Positions 1 through 5,890 of a stretch of 6,642 bases of DNA are shown here, piece by piece. A model generated the notes under the pieces. That model was not told where the DNA came from, did not search any database, and worked only from the letters and a program-made list of their open reading frames with translations. Numbering within the stretch: position 1 is the first letter of the stretch; the number at the start of each line of letters is the position of its first letter. The stretch covers positions 1 to 6,642 of the forward strand of contig JAFANK010000119.1 in the NCBI GenBank assembly GCA_019232725.1. Direction: 5' to 3'. Position numbers and translations under genes: made by a program. The DNA comes from Vulcanimicrobiota bacterium (lineage in GTDB: Bacteria; Vulcanimicrobiota; Vulcanimicrobiia; Eremiobacterales; Eremiobacteraceae).

Positions 1-2
1 AA

Positions 3-62
3 TATCCGCCGGAGCTACGTCAGCAGATCGAGCGCCACATGAATGGGCACGCTCATGGCTGA
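3..62 (+). CDS. C-terminal end of an unidentified upstream gene (partial)
   Basis: An open frame enters from the left edge and stops with TGA at 60-62, giving 19 residues that end ELRQQIERHMNGHAHG. The fragment is too short to assign to a family. In flagellar operons the gene before fliH is usually fliG, and in injectisome operons it is sctJ or sctK. The visible tail does not show a recognisable FliG C-terminus, so I leave it unnamed. It overlaps the start of the next gene by 8 or 20 bases, depending on which ATG is used there. That overlap is in keeping with the tight junctions of the rest of this cluster and is the main reason to treat it as coding. Confidence 0.5.
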   Translation, partial: YPPELRQQIERHMNGHAHG

Positions 63-669
63 GCGTGAATTTGTTCCATTCTTACCGCGCCGTTTTGCTC
101 GACCTGACTCTAGCTTGTCGGCTGCCGAGCCCGCGGCGGAGGAGGCAACAACCGGCGTTGACGGTATCATCGACTCGGTCAGTCCCGAGGCTGTCGAGCA
201 ACCCGTTGCGCAACCGCCCGGAGTATCTCAAAGCGCCGATGATGCAGGCGCGGCGGTCGACCAAGATGACTCGGAGCCGACGCTCCCATGTGAGACGCAC
301 ATAGAGAACGTAGCGCGAGAGGTTTCGCCAATAGCCCCTGTGTGCGACCACGCCTGGGAGATCCGCAATGAAGCCGTTCGCCTGGCGTCCATCGCCTGCG
401 GCCGTGCGCTTCGTCATGCCGTCTTGTTGCATCCGCAAATCATCGCTGCCTTTGTCGACGACGCATTGCGAATCAGCGGTGGACGCACGATAAAGCGCAT
501 TCTCGTACACGAGAGCCTCGTATCCTACGTCGATCAGCACCATAGGTCCGTGGAGGGCAACGCGGACTTGTCACCCGGAGATCTTGTGATCGACGTCGAC
601 GACGGCAGCATCGGCGCCGACCTTGAGACCCGGGCAGAGCTACTCGTCGCTGCGGCCTCGGAGTCTTGA
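43..669 (+). CDS. fliH: FliH/SctL-family stator of the type III export ATPase
   Basis: FliH/SctL proteins bind the export ATPase, restrain it and link it to the C-ring on the cytoplasmic side of the export gate. The protein is 208 residues. Residues 1-100 are acidic and rich in Pro, Ala and Ser, and look disordered. Residues 105-208 fit the C-terminal FliH domain: a helical stretch with VRLASIACGRAL, then a predicted alpha/beta part ending SPGDLVIDVDDGSIGADLET, which corresponds to the family pattern of a Pro-Gly turn followed by a strand and an LETR-like helix. The usual long coiled coil with GxxxG repeats is not evident. The start may be ATG 43 or ATG 55; neither has a good ribosome binding site. 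The stop overlaps the start of the ATPase gene, which strongly supports the assignment. Whether it serves a flagellum or an injectisome (sctL) is undecided. Confidence 0.8.
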   Translation: MGTLMAEREFVPFLPRRFARPDSSLSAAEPAAEEATTGVDGIIDSVSPEAVEQPVAQPPGVSQSADDAGAAVDQDDSEPTLPCETHIENVAREVSPIAPVCDHAWEIRNEAVRLASIACGRALRHAVLLHPQIIAAFVDDALRISGGRTIKRILVHESLVSYVDQHHRSVEGNADLSPGDLVIDVDDGSIGADLETRAELLVAAASES

Positions 670-2024
670 ATAGTTCGCAAGAGCGCCTTCCGCTGAGCTA
701 CGCGCGAAGCGACGGCTGGCTACGCACGGGGCGCGTCGTCGCCTGGGGGCCCGATGCGATCACGGTCGATGCGCCCGGGTTGTCGGCCGGTCACATCGTA
801 GAACTGGACGCAGGCGGCCGCATAGCGCACACCGAGGTATGCAGTCTCAATGGAACCACTGCACGGTGTCAGCCGCTGGAGCTATTGGATGTCGCAGCAG
901 TCGGTATGCCCGCGCACTCGCGTGGCTGCGTGCTCGGATCGTATTACGGGCCGGGGCTGCTCGGCCGGTGCGTGGATGCGTGGGGGCGCGGGGGCGGGCA
1001 AAACGTCGGCGTGATGCCTGCGCGGGCTCCCGCGCCGCTTTCCATTTACGAGCGCTTTTCCATCACGCAGCCGTTGCCCACTGGCATTGCCGCAATCGAT
1101 GCGCTGTGCACGATCGGAAAAGGCCAACGCGTCGCGATTTTCTCTGGCGCAGGCGTTGGAAAGTCGACGCTGATCCGGCACATCGCCGAACGGACCAAGT
1201 TCGACGCACATGTGTTGGCGCTCATCGGGGAGCGGGGTCGTGAAGCTGCAGAGACGGTTGAAGCGTTGCGGCACAACCCACGCTTCTGTGACATGACGCT
1301 CGTGTGTGCGACCGCAGAGGCGTCGCCACGCGAACGCTTCGCGGCAGCCCGCACGGCGCTGACCCAGGCCGAATGGTTAGCATCCTGCGGCAAACATGTC
1401 TTGCTCACCGTGGATTCGCTGACACGGGTTGCCAATGCGTGGCGAGAGCTGGCGTTGGCGTCGGGCGAGGCGGCGGTGCACCGCGGGCACCCCGCATCCA
1501 TGATCGGCACGCTGGCGTCGCTCGTCGAGCGAGCCGGTGCTCGTTCGTGTGGGAGCATCACCGGAGTCTTCGCCGTGCTTGTCGATGGTGACGATCCGTT
1601 CGAGCCGGTGACGGATGCGGTGCGCGGATTGCTCGATGGTCACATCGTGCTTTCCCGGCGGCTCGGCGACATCGGCTGTTTCCCGCCAGTCGACGTCTTG
1701 CGCAGTTCCAGCCGTTTGTTCAACCGGCTGGTGTCGCAGCAGCAGGCATTCGATGCGGCGCTCGTGCGCAAGGCGCTCGCCGCGCTTGAACGCGCAGAAG
1801 ACCTCCTGGCTATCGGAGCGTACCGGCCGGGCGGCGATGTCGTCTTAGACGCCGCGATCGACCAACGAGAGCGGATGGAGCGGTTTCTTCATCATGGGGC
1901 GAGCGCGAGCTGGGACGCGGCCGCCGCCCTTCATGACATCGCGGACAGATTACGTCATCTGGGCTGCATTGATGCGGCCGCTGCCAGGCGTGATAGTGGT
2001 GCGCATGAAGGAGAAGTGCTATGA
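666..2024 (+). CDS. fliI: FliI/SctN-family type III export ATPase
   Basis: This is the hexameric, F1-beta-like ATPase that releases chaperones and unfolds substrates at the cytoplasmic face of a type III export gate. It has 452 residues, a usual length. Residues 20-110 form the N-terminal beta-barrel region. The nucleotide-binding domain shows Walker A GAGVGKST (161-168), GERGRE (188-193) with probable catalytic Glu189, Walker B LLTVD with Asp250 followed by SLTR, and the family blocks SITGVFAVLVDGDD (297-310) and AVRGLLDGHIVLSR (318-331). IGAYRPGGD (383-391) begins the C-terminal helical domain. The start is TTG at 666, overlapping the previous stop as TTGA. A GGAG at 660-663 lies only 2 bases away, so initiation probably depends on coupling. 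The SGE-PP loop typical of the family reads SGEAAVHRGHP here. The block VDVLRSSSR is as compatible with injectisome SctN as with FliI, so the symbol is provisional. Confidence 0.93.
   Translation: MNSSQERLPLSYARSDGWLRTGRVVAWGPDAITVDAPGLSAGHIVELDAGGRIAHTEVCSLNGTTARCQPLELLDVAAVGMPAHSRGCVLGSYYGPGLLGRCVDAWGRGGGQNVGVMPARAPAPLSIYERFSITQPLPTGIAAIDALCTIGKGQRVAIFSGAGVGKSTLIRHIAERTKFDAHVLALIGERGREAAETVEALRHNPRFCDMTLVCATAEASPRERFAAARTALTQAEWLASCGKHVLLTVDSLTRVANAWRELALASGEAAVHRGHPASMIGTLASLVERAGARSCGSITGVFAVLVDGDDPFEPVTDAVRGLLDGHIVLSRRLGDIGCFPPVDVLRSSSRLFNRLVSQQQAFDAALVRKALAALERAEDLLAIGAYRPGGDVVLDAAIDQRERMERFLHHGASASWDAAAALHDIADRLRHLGCIDAAAARRDSGAHEGEVL
2008..2013 (+). promoter_or_regulatory. Ribosome binding site AAGGAG of the transglycosylase gene
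   Basis: AAGGAG lies 7 bases before ATG 2021, inside the last codons of the ATPase gene. It is the clearest Shine-Dalgarno sequence in the window and fixes the start of the next gene. Most other starts here have weak or no such sites. Confidence 0.75.
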
Positions 2025-2725
2025 ATATCGATCCAGCCGCGACGCAGATCCTCGACCGTATGCCCATCTATAATCCCACGGATATGTCGTACGAACCCGA
2101 GCAAAATGACGATGAGGTGCAGACAAAAGGCCTGCCCTCCTTGCCACCGGCCGCTCCGAAAACCGACTCGCTCGCTGCAATTGAAAAACAATTCGGCCAG
2201 CTCCTCAAAGAGCTCACCCAGCAGCTGAGCGGCCTCGAGCGCCAACTTGCCCAGGCGGTCAAGGCACTGGGCGTGGCGCAGCGCAAGCCGCCTAGTCAAA
2301 ACAACGCCGAAGCGGTCGATGGTCAGCCGCAGAATCACCGCTATAGCAGCCTAATCGCCGACGCGGCGCGTCGCCATGAGGTCGATCCGTTGCTTGTCGC
2401 CGCGGTGATCGGTCAGGAGTCGGGTTTTGCCCCATCGGCGGTGTCGAGGACAGGCGCTATGGGCTTGATGCAGCTCATGCCCGACACGGCACGCAGCCTC
2501 GGCGTGCGTGACGCATTCGATCCTCGGCAGAACATCGAAGGCGGCACAACGCTCTTACGCCAGTTGCTCGATCGATACAACGGGCATGTCGACCTTGCGC
2601 TTGCGGCGTACAACGCGGGTCCAGCCGCGGTGGATTCCCACGGCGGCGTGCCGCCATACGCCGAAACCCAGGCATATGTGCGCAATGTCATGCAGACGTA
2701 CCGGGAATCGGCGCTTTCGGCATAG
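2021..2725 (+). CDS. Lytic transglycosylase (SLT/GH23 domain) with N-terminal coiled coil
   Basis: Enzymes of this family cleave the glycan strands of peptidoglycan, opening the wall for trans-envelope machines. The protein has 234 residues. The SLT domain (about 107-230) shows VIGQESGF with catalytic Glu133, GAMGLMQLMPDTA (145-157), AYNAGP (196-201) and the closing block GGVPPYAETQAYVRNV (208-223), so the active site looks complete. Residues 50-86 form a Leu/Gln-rich helix likely to be a coiled coil, preceded by an acidic Pro-rich tail. No Sec signal peptide or membrane segment is visible. The gene overlaps the ATPase stop by ATGA and has a good ribosome binding site, so it belongs to the export operon. 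The inference is that it clears peptidoglycan for the secretion machine and may itself leave through the type III pathway, as FlgJ does. It occupies the place where fliJ/sctO usually lies, and no fliJ is seen. Confidence 0.9.
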   Translation: MNIDPAATQILDRMPIYNPTDMSYEPEQNDDEVQTKGLPSLPPAAPKTDSLAAIEKQFGQLLKELTQQLSGLERQLAQAVKALGVAQRKPPSQNNAEAVDGQPQNHRYSSLIADAARRHEVDPLLVAAVIGQESGFAPSAVSRTGAMGLMQLMPDTARSLGVRDAFDPRQNIEGGTTLLRQLLDRYNGHVDLALAAYNAGPAAVDSHGGVPPYAETQAYVRNVMQTYRESALSA

Positions 2726-2777
2726 GCTGACAAGCACAACCCGCACCCACAGACAGGCCCGCACCACCGGGTTGCAG

Positions 2778-2783
2778 TACTAT
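2778..2783 (+). promoter_or_regulatory. Probable -10 box of the metal-uptake operon (leaderless promoter)
   Basis: TACTAT ends 5 bases before the A of ATG 2789. That spacing fits a -10 element whose transcript starts at or next to the start codon. I see no convincing -35 box about 17 bases upstream, and no ribosome binding site between box and ATG. The box overlaps the left arm of the operator palindrome. Confidence 0.5.
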
Positions 2784-2802
2784 CGAGAATGATTCTCGAT
2801 AG
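2780..2802 (+). promoter_or_regulatory. Fur/Zur-type operator palindrome
   Basis: This is a perfect 11-1-11 inverted repeat centred on G2791, with core CGAGAATGATTCTCG. The core matches the 7-1-7 Fur-family pattern TGATAATnATTATCA at 5 of 7 positions in each half. It also resembles the GAnAATGATTnTC form known for actinobacterial Zur sites. It overlaps the -10-like box and the first codons of the metal-binding lipoprotein gene. A Fur-superfamily repressor is encoded in the same operon at 5459-5890 and is the likely ligand. The symmetry is seen directly; the binding is inferred. Confidence 0.8.
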
Positions 2803-3712
2803 GTGCAAGGGCCTTTGCCTGTCCGGCATCGCCCTCGCGCTGTTGTCGTGCGCGCACGCACCAGCCGGGGCACCCAGTGCGGCGCCATCGGGCCACATAG
2901 TGGTGGTCGCCACGACCTCCACGCTCGCGTCGCTCGTCCGCGCAGTTGCGGGCGATGCCGCGACAGTGCAGGCGCTCGTACCGATCGGCGTATCGCCGGA
3001 GACATACGAGCCCGCGCCCCGCGACGTGGTGGCGTTGGAAAACGCCAGCGTTGTCTTTGAAAACGGCGCCGGTCTTGAAACCTGGCTGGCAAGGCTCATC
3101 ACAACATCTGCCACGCATGCACACGTCATCATCTTGAGCGACGCCGTGACCGGTGCGAATCGAGGCGAGTCTCCCTATCGTCCCCAAGCGACCAATCCGC
3201 ACTTCTGGCTTGACCCCAACTATGCGGAGCTCTATGTCGCGCGGATCACGCAGGCCTTGTCTGCAGCCGATCCCGCGAACGCCAATGCGTACCATGCAAA
3301 TGCGACTGCAGAGATCGCTCGCCTCCAACAGCTTGACTTGTGGACCCGAAAGAGAATCGCGACGATTCCCGTGCAGCAGCGCGCTATGATCACCTTCCAT
3401 GACGCGTGGTATTACTTCGATCGTCGTTACGGTCTGCGCGACATCGGCGCCATCGAACCGTCTCCTGGACGCGAGCCCTCAGCAAAGGACCTTGCTGCGC
3501 TCATCGAACTCGCTCGAGTCAATCACGTACGCGCGATCTTCGCGGAGCCGGAGTTCTCACCACGCCTCGCCAAGCAGCTGGCCGATGGCGCGGGCATATC
3601 GACCGTGACCGACCTCTATGACGATTCGCTCGGCGATACACCAGGCTTGAGCACCTATGAAGGCATGATGCGGCATAACGTCACCACGATCGTCCAGGCG
3701 CTTGGATCATGA
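2789..3712 (+). CDS. Metal ABC transporter substrate-binding lipoprotein (TroA/ZnuA family)
   Basis: This protein should capture Zn, Mn or Fe(II) outside the cytoplasmic membrane and deliver it to the permease. It has 307 residues. Residues 1-20 are a signal peptide ending in a lipobox, LLSC, with Cys21 as the lipidation site. The cluster A-I fold is indicated by IVVVATTSTLASLVRAVAG, SPETYEPAPRDV, NPHFWLDP (136-143), TFHDAWYYF (202-210) and the EPSPGREPSAKDL region. Probable ligands by family position are Glu71 (usually His), His138, His204 and Asp279. The His-rich loop common in ZnuA is absent; the corresponding segment is short. ATG 2789 lies inside the operator palindrome and directly follows a -10-like box. 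Downstream starts would lose the charged signal-peptide n-region, so a leaderless message is the best reading. The stop overlaps the ATPase gene by ATGA. The metal cannot be named with confidence. Confidence 0.92.
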   Translation: MILDRCKGLCLSGIALALLSCAHAPAGAPSAAPSGHIVVVATTSTLASLVRAVAGDAATVQALVPIGVSPETYEPAPRDVVALENASVVFENGAGLETWLARLITTSATHAHVIILSDAVTGANRGESPYRPQATNPHFWLDPNYAELYVARITQALSAADPANANAYHANATAEIARLQQLDLWTRKRIATIPVQQRAMITFHDAWYYFDRRYGLRDIGAIEPSPGREPSAKDLAALIELARVNHVRAIFAEPEFSPRLAKQLADGAGISTVTDLYDDSLGDTPGLSTYEGMMRHNVTTIVQALGS

Positions 3713-4596
3713 GCGGTTTGCGCCCAATGCACGACCATACGCACATCTCGCCAACCGCCGTCACCGAGCCACGGGAGCACAGCCATATCGTCGCGCCGGC
3801 CACACCGCATTTGCATGGCCACCAAGGTCACACGCGCGCGATGCACCGGCCCGCACCAAGCGTTGCAATCTCGGTGGATGGCGTCTGCGCCGGATATTTC
3901 GGCCGTGATGTGCTCGACGAAGTGTCGTTCGATGTTGCGCAGGGCGAATTCGTCGGCGTGATCGGGCCTAATGGGTCAGGCAAGTCCACGCTCCTCAAAG
4001 TGCTGGCGGGGCTGTTACCCGTGCAGTGCGGCGCAGTGCAGCTCTTTGGTCTGCCGCCGGGGCCGCAGACGCAGCGCATGGTCGGCTACGTGCCGCAAAG
4101 CGAAGCTATCAACTGGTCGTTTCCCGTGACCGTCACCGATGTCGTGCTGATGGGCACCTACGCCAAGCTCGGATTCTTGCACCGGCCGCACCAACGCGAA
4201 CGCGACGCCGCCGCGCACGCGATCGAGCAAGTCGGCATGTCGGCCTTTGCCGACACGCAGATCGGACAGCTCTCGGGAGGCCAGCAACAGCGGGTCTTCG
4301 TCGCCCGCGCGCTCGTGGAGCAGCCTCGGCTCCTGTTGTTGGACGAGCCGATCGCCGGCGTCGACGCCACGACCCAGCATGCGATCTTCACCTTGCTCGA
4401 AGATCTGCAACAGCACGGGACGACGATCGTCGTCACCACGCATGACCTCTCATGCGTGGCGGAGTGGTTCGACCGAGTATTGTGCCTCAATCATCGCGTC
4501 ATCGCGTACGGCAAACCGGAATCCGTGCTCACCCGTGAGACGCTATCGGCGACGTTCGGCAGCCACGTCTTATTCGGCGCCGCGGTCGCGACCTAA
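3709..4596 (+). CDS. Metal ABC transporter ATPase (MntB/SitB-like) with His-rich N-terminal extension
   Basis: This is the cytoplasmic ATPase that powers the metal importer. It has 295 residues, about 45 longer than a usual member at the N-terminus. The ABC domain (about 52-290) shows Walker A GPNGSGKST (86-94), Q-loop Gln130, signature LSGGQ (188-192), Walker B LLLLDEP (208-214) with Glu213, and H-loop His245. The block INWSFPVTVTDVVLMG (134-149) is typical of Mn/Fe/Zn importers of the MntB/SitB/TroB group. Residues 1-46 contain ten His (8, 10, 12, 24, 26, 34, 36, 38, 41, 46), many spaced HxH, and look like a flexible metal-binding segment. The start at 3709 makes an ATGA overlap with the previous gene. 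Internal ATGs at 3727 and 3841 have no better ribosome binding site; a start at 3841 would remove nearly all of the His-rich part. Confidence 0.93.
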   Translation: MSGLRPMHDHTHISPTAVTEPREHSHIVAPATPHLHGHQGHTRAMHRPAPSVAISVDGVCAGYFGRDVLDEVSFDVAQGEFVGVIGPNGSGKSTLLKVLAGLLPVQCGAVQLFGLPPGPQTQRMVGYVPQSEAINWSFPVTVTDVVLMGTYAKLGFLHRPHQRERDAAAHAIEQVGMSAFADTQIGQLSGGQQQRVFVARALVEQPRLLLLDEPIAGVDATTQHAIFTLLEDLQQHGTTIVVTTHDLSCVAEWFDRVLCLNHRVIAYGKPESVLTRETLSATFGSHVLFGAAVAT

Positions 4597-4598
4597 AG

Positions 4599-5462
4599 AT
4601 GGATATCCTCACCGCGCCCCTGCAGCACGATTTCATGATCCGCGCGATCGTGGCCGCGACGCTCATCGGCTTGATCTGCTCCATCGTGGGCGTGTATGTC
4701 GTGCTCCGCAACATGTCGTTCATCGGTGATGGCTTGGCGCACGCGTCTTTCGCCGGGATCGTCATCGCGTATCTGCTCAAAATGGATCTGTATGTCGGTG
4801 GGCTTATCTTCACAATCCTCACCGCGCTCGGCATCGGCGCGGTTAGCAAGCGCTCAGAAGTCTCACTCGACACGACCATCGGCGTGTTCTTCACCGCCGC
4901 CTTTGCGCTCGGTGTGGCGCTGATGTCGCGGGTGCGGACCTATGTCGTCGACCTGCAAGACTTCTTGTTCGGCAACATCCTCGCTATCGACAGAAACGAC
5001 CTCATCATCATCGCCACGTTGGCGGCGGTCGTGCTTATCGTCATCGCGGCGCTGTATAAGGAATTGCTTTTCTCATCATTTGATCCGGTCTCGGCCGGCG
5101 CGAGCGGCGTACCGGTGGATCTGCTCAACTACGTCCTGCTCGTCATCCTCGCGGTGACCATCATCGTCTCGCTCCAGGCGGCCGGCATCATATTGGTCGC
5201 GTCGCTGTTGGTCACGCCCGCGGCGACCGCGTATCAGCTGACCAATCGCTTCGGTCCGATGATGGTCATCTCGGCGTGCGTCGGCGTCGGTGCAGGCGTG
5301 GTCGGCCTGTACCTCTCGTATTACCTCAACGTGGCGTCGGGAGCATCGATCGTGCTCGTGGCCACGGCCTGTTTCTTCCTGGCCATGGCACTCTCGCCAA
5401 AGCGCCGATCGCTCTTGACCGCATTGTTGGATGCCCGGCGTACGGCGGCACGCGTCCGATGA
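4599..5462 (+). CDS. Metal ABC transporter permease (ABC-3 family)
   Basis: This is the membrane channel of the Zn/Mn/Fe importer, expected to act as a homodimer. It has 287 residues with seven to nine hydrophobic segments, among them about 14-37, 52-80, 92-109, 134-153, 176-206, 219-243 and 248-266. Family blocks are SFIGDGLAHASFAG (40-53), with the conserved Asp44 and His48, and FGNILAI (124-130). The cytoplasmic stretch FDPVSAGASGVPV (161-173) probably contacts the ATPase, and SGASIVLVATACFF (247-260) is the last conserved helix. The C-terminus is Arg-rich, in keeping with a cytoplasmic end. It begins 2 bases after the ATPase stop with no clear ribosome binding site, and its stop overlaps the repressor start as ATGA. 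A single permease gene fits a homodimeric transporter. Confidence 0.95.
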   Translation: MDILTAPLQHDFMIRAIVAATLIGLICSIVGVYVVLRNMSFIGDGLAHASFAGIVIAYLLKMDLYVGGLIFTILTALGIGAVSKRSEVSLDTTIGVFFTAAFALGVALMSRVRTYVVDLQDFLFGNILAIDRNDLIIIATLAAVVLIVIAALYKELLFSSFDPVSAGASGVPVDLLNYVLLVILAVTIIVSLQAAGIILVASLLVTPAATAYQLTNRFGPMMVISACVGVGAGVVGLYLSYYLNVASGASIVLVATACFFLAMALSPKRRSLLTALLDARRTAARVR

Positions 5463-5890
5463 ACCATCGCCCTGCAGAAGAAGCTTCCTGGTCGCGTCGC
5501 TTTGCCGGCACTGGGCACCGGCTGACGGCGCAGCGGCGTGTCATCATGCGCCATCTCGCGGGCATACGGCGCTACCTCACGGCTCGGGAGCTGCACGCGC
5601 GGCTCGCGCGGTCCCACCCGCGCATGGGGCTCGCCACCGTCTACCGCACGCTCGAGATGCTGCGCGAGCTCGACCTGGTCGCCAGCACGCCACGGGGGGC
5701 AGGTGAGGCAGCGTATCTGTACTGCGCAGGTGACCATCATCATCACGCGGTGTGCACGCGCTGCGGCCGCGTCGACGATGTACCCTGCCGGTCGCTTCCC
5801 GGCTTTGAACGCATGCTGTCGAGCAGCTATCAATTCCGGCTCACCGAACACCAACTCGAGTTTTACGGCGTGTGCGCTCGCTGCTCGTAG
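5459..5890 (+). CDS. Fur-superfamily metal-responsive repressor (Fur/Zur/Mur type)
   Basis: Fur-superfamily dimers bind operator palindromes when loaded with metal and shut off uptake genes. This one has 143 residues, a normal length. Residues 15-80 form the winged helix, with recognition helix GLATVYRTLEMLREL (57-71). The dimer/metal domain has GDHHHHAVCTRCGRV (91-105), His131 in a TEHQLEFYGVC block, and two CxxC pairs (Cys99/Cys102 and Cys139/Cys142) that should form the structural Zn site. ATG 5459 overlaps the permease stop; an earlier in-frame start at 5276 would extend 180 bases into the permease gene and add no domain. Lying fourth in a metal-uptake operon, it most likely represses that operon through the 2780-2802 palindrome, including itself. 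Zn, Mn and Fe specificity cannot be told apart by eye. A Zn role is slightly favoured by the operator core. Confidence 0.93.
   Translation: MNHRPAEEASWSRRFAGTGHRLTAQRRVIMRHLAGIRRYLTARELHARLARSHPRMGLATVYRTLEMLRELDLVASTPRGAGEAAYLYCAGDHHHHAVCTRCGRVDDVPCRSLPGFERMLSSSYQFRLTEHQLEFYGVCARCS

Noticed and set aside
65..304. 79-codon + strand frame within the FliH-like gene
   Set aside because: It is Arg-rich with no motif. The FliH frame has a recognisable C-terminal domain and a proper junction with the ATPase gene.
2737..2774. Inverted repeat CAACCCG / CGGGTTG between the two clusters, a possible terminator
   Set aside because: The stem is only 7 pairs around a 24-base loop and has no U-run after it. 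It is too weak to call a terminator.
2413..3132. 239-codon open frame on the minus strand
   Set aside because: It lies antisense to the transglycosylase and binding-protein genes, shows no recognisable motif, and fits GC-rich antisense shadowing.
2780..3400. 206-codon open frame on the minus strand
   Set aside because: It is antisense to the well-supported binding-protein gene and has no family features.
5276..5890. Longer 204-residue version of the Fur-family repressor
   Set aside because: The extra N-terminus is Arg-rich sequence in an alternate frame of the permease gene. The ATG at 5459 gives a normal-length Fur protein and an ATGA overlap.
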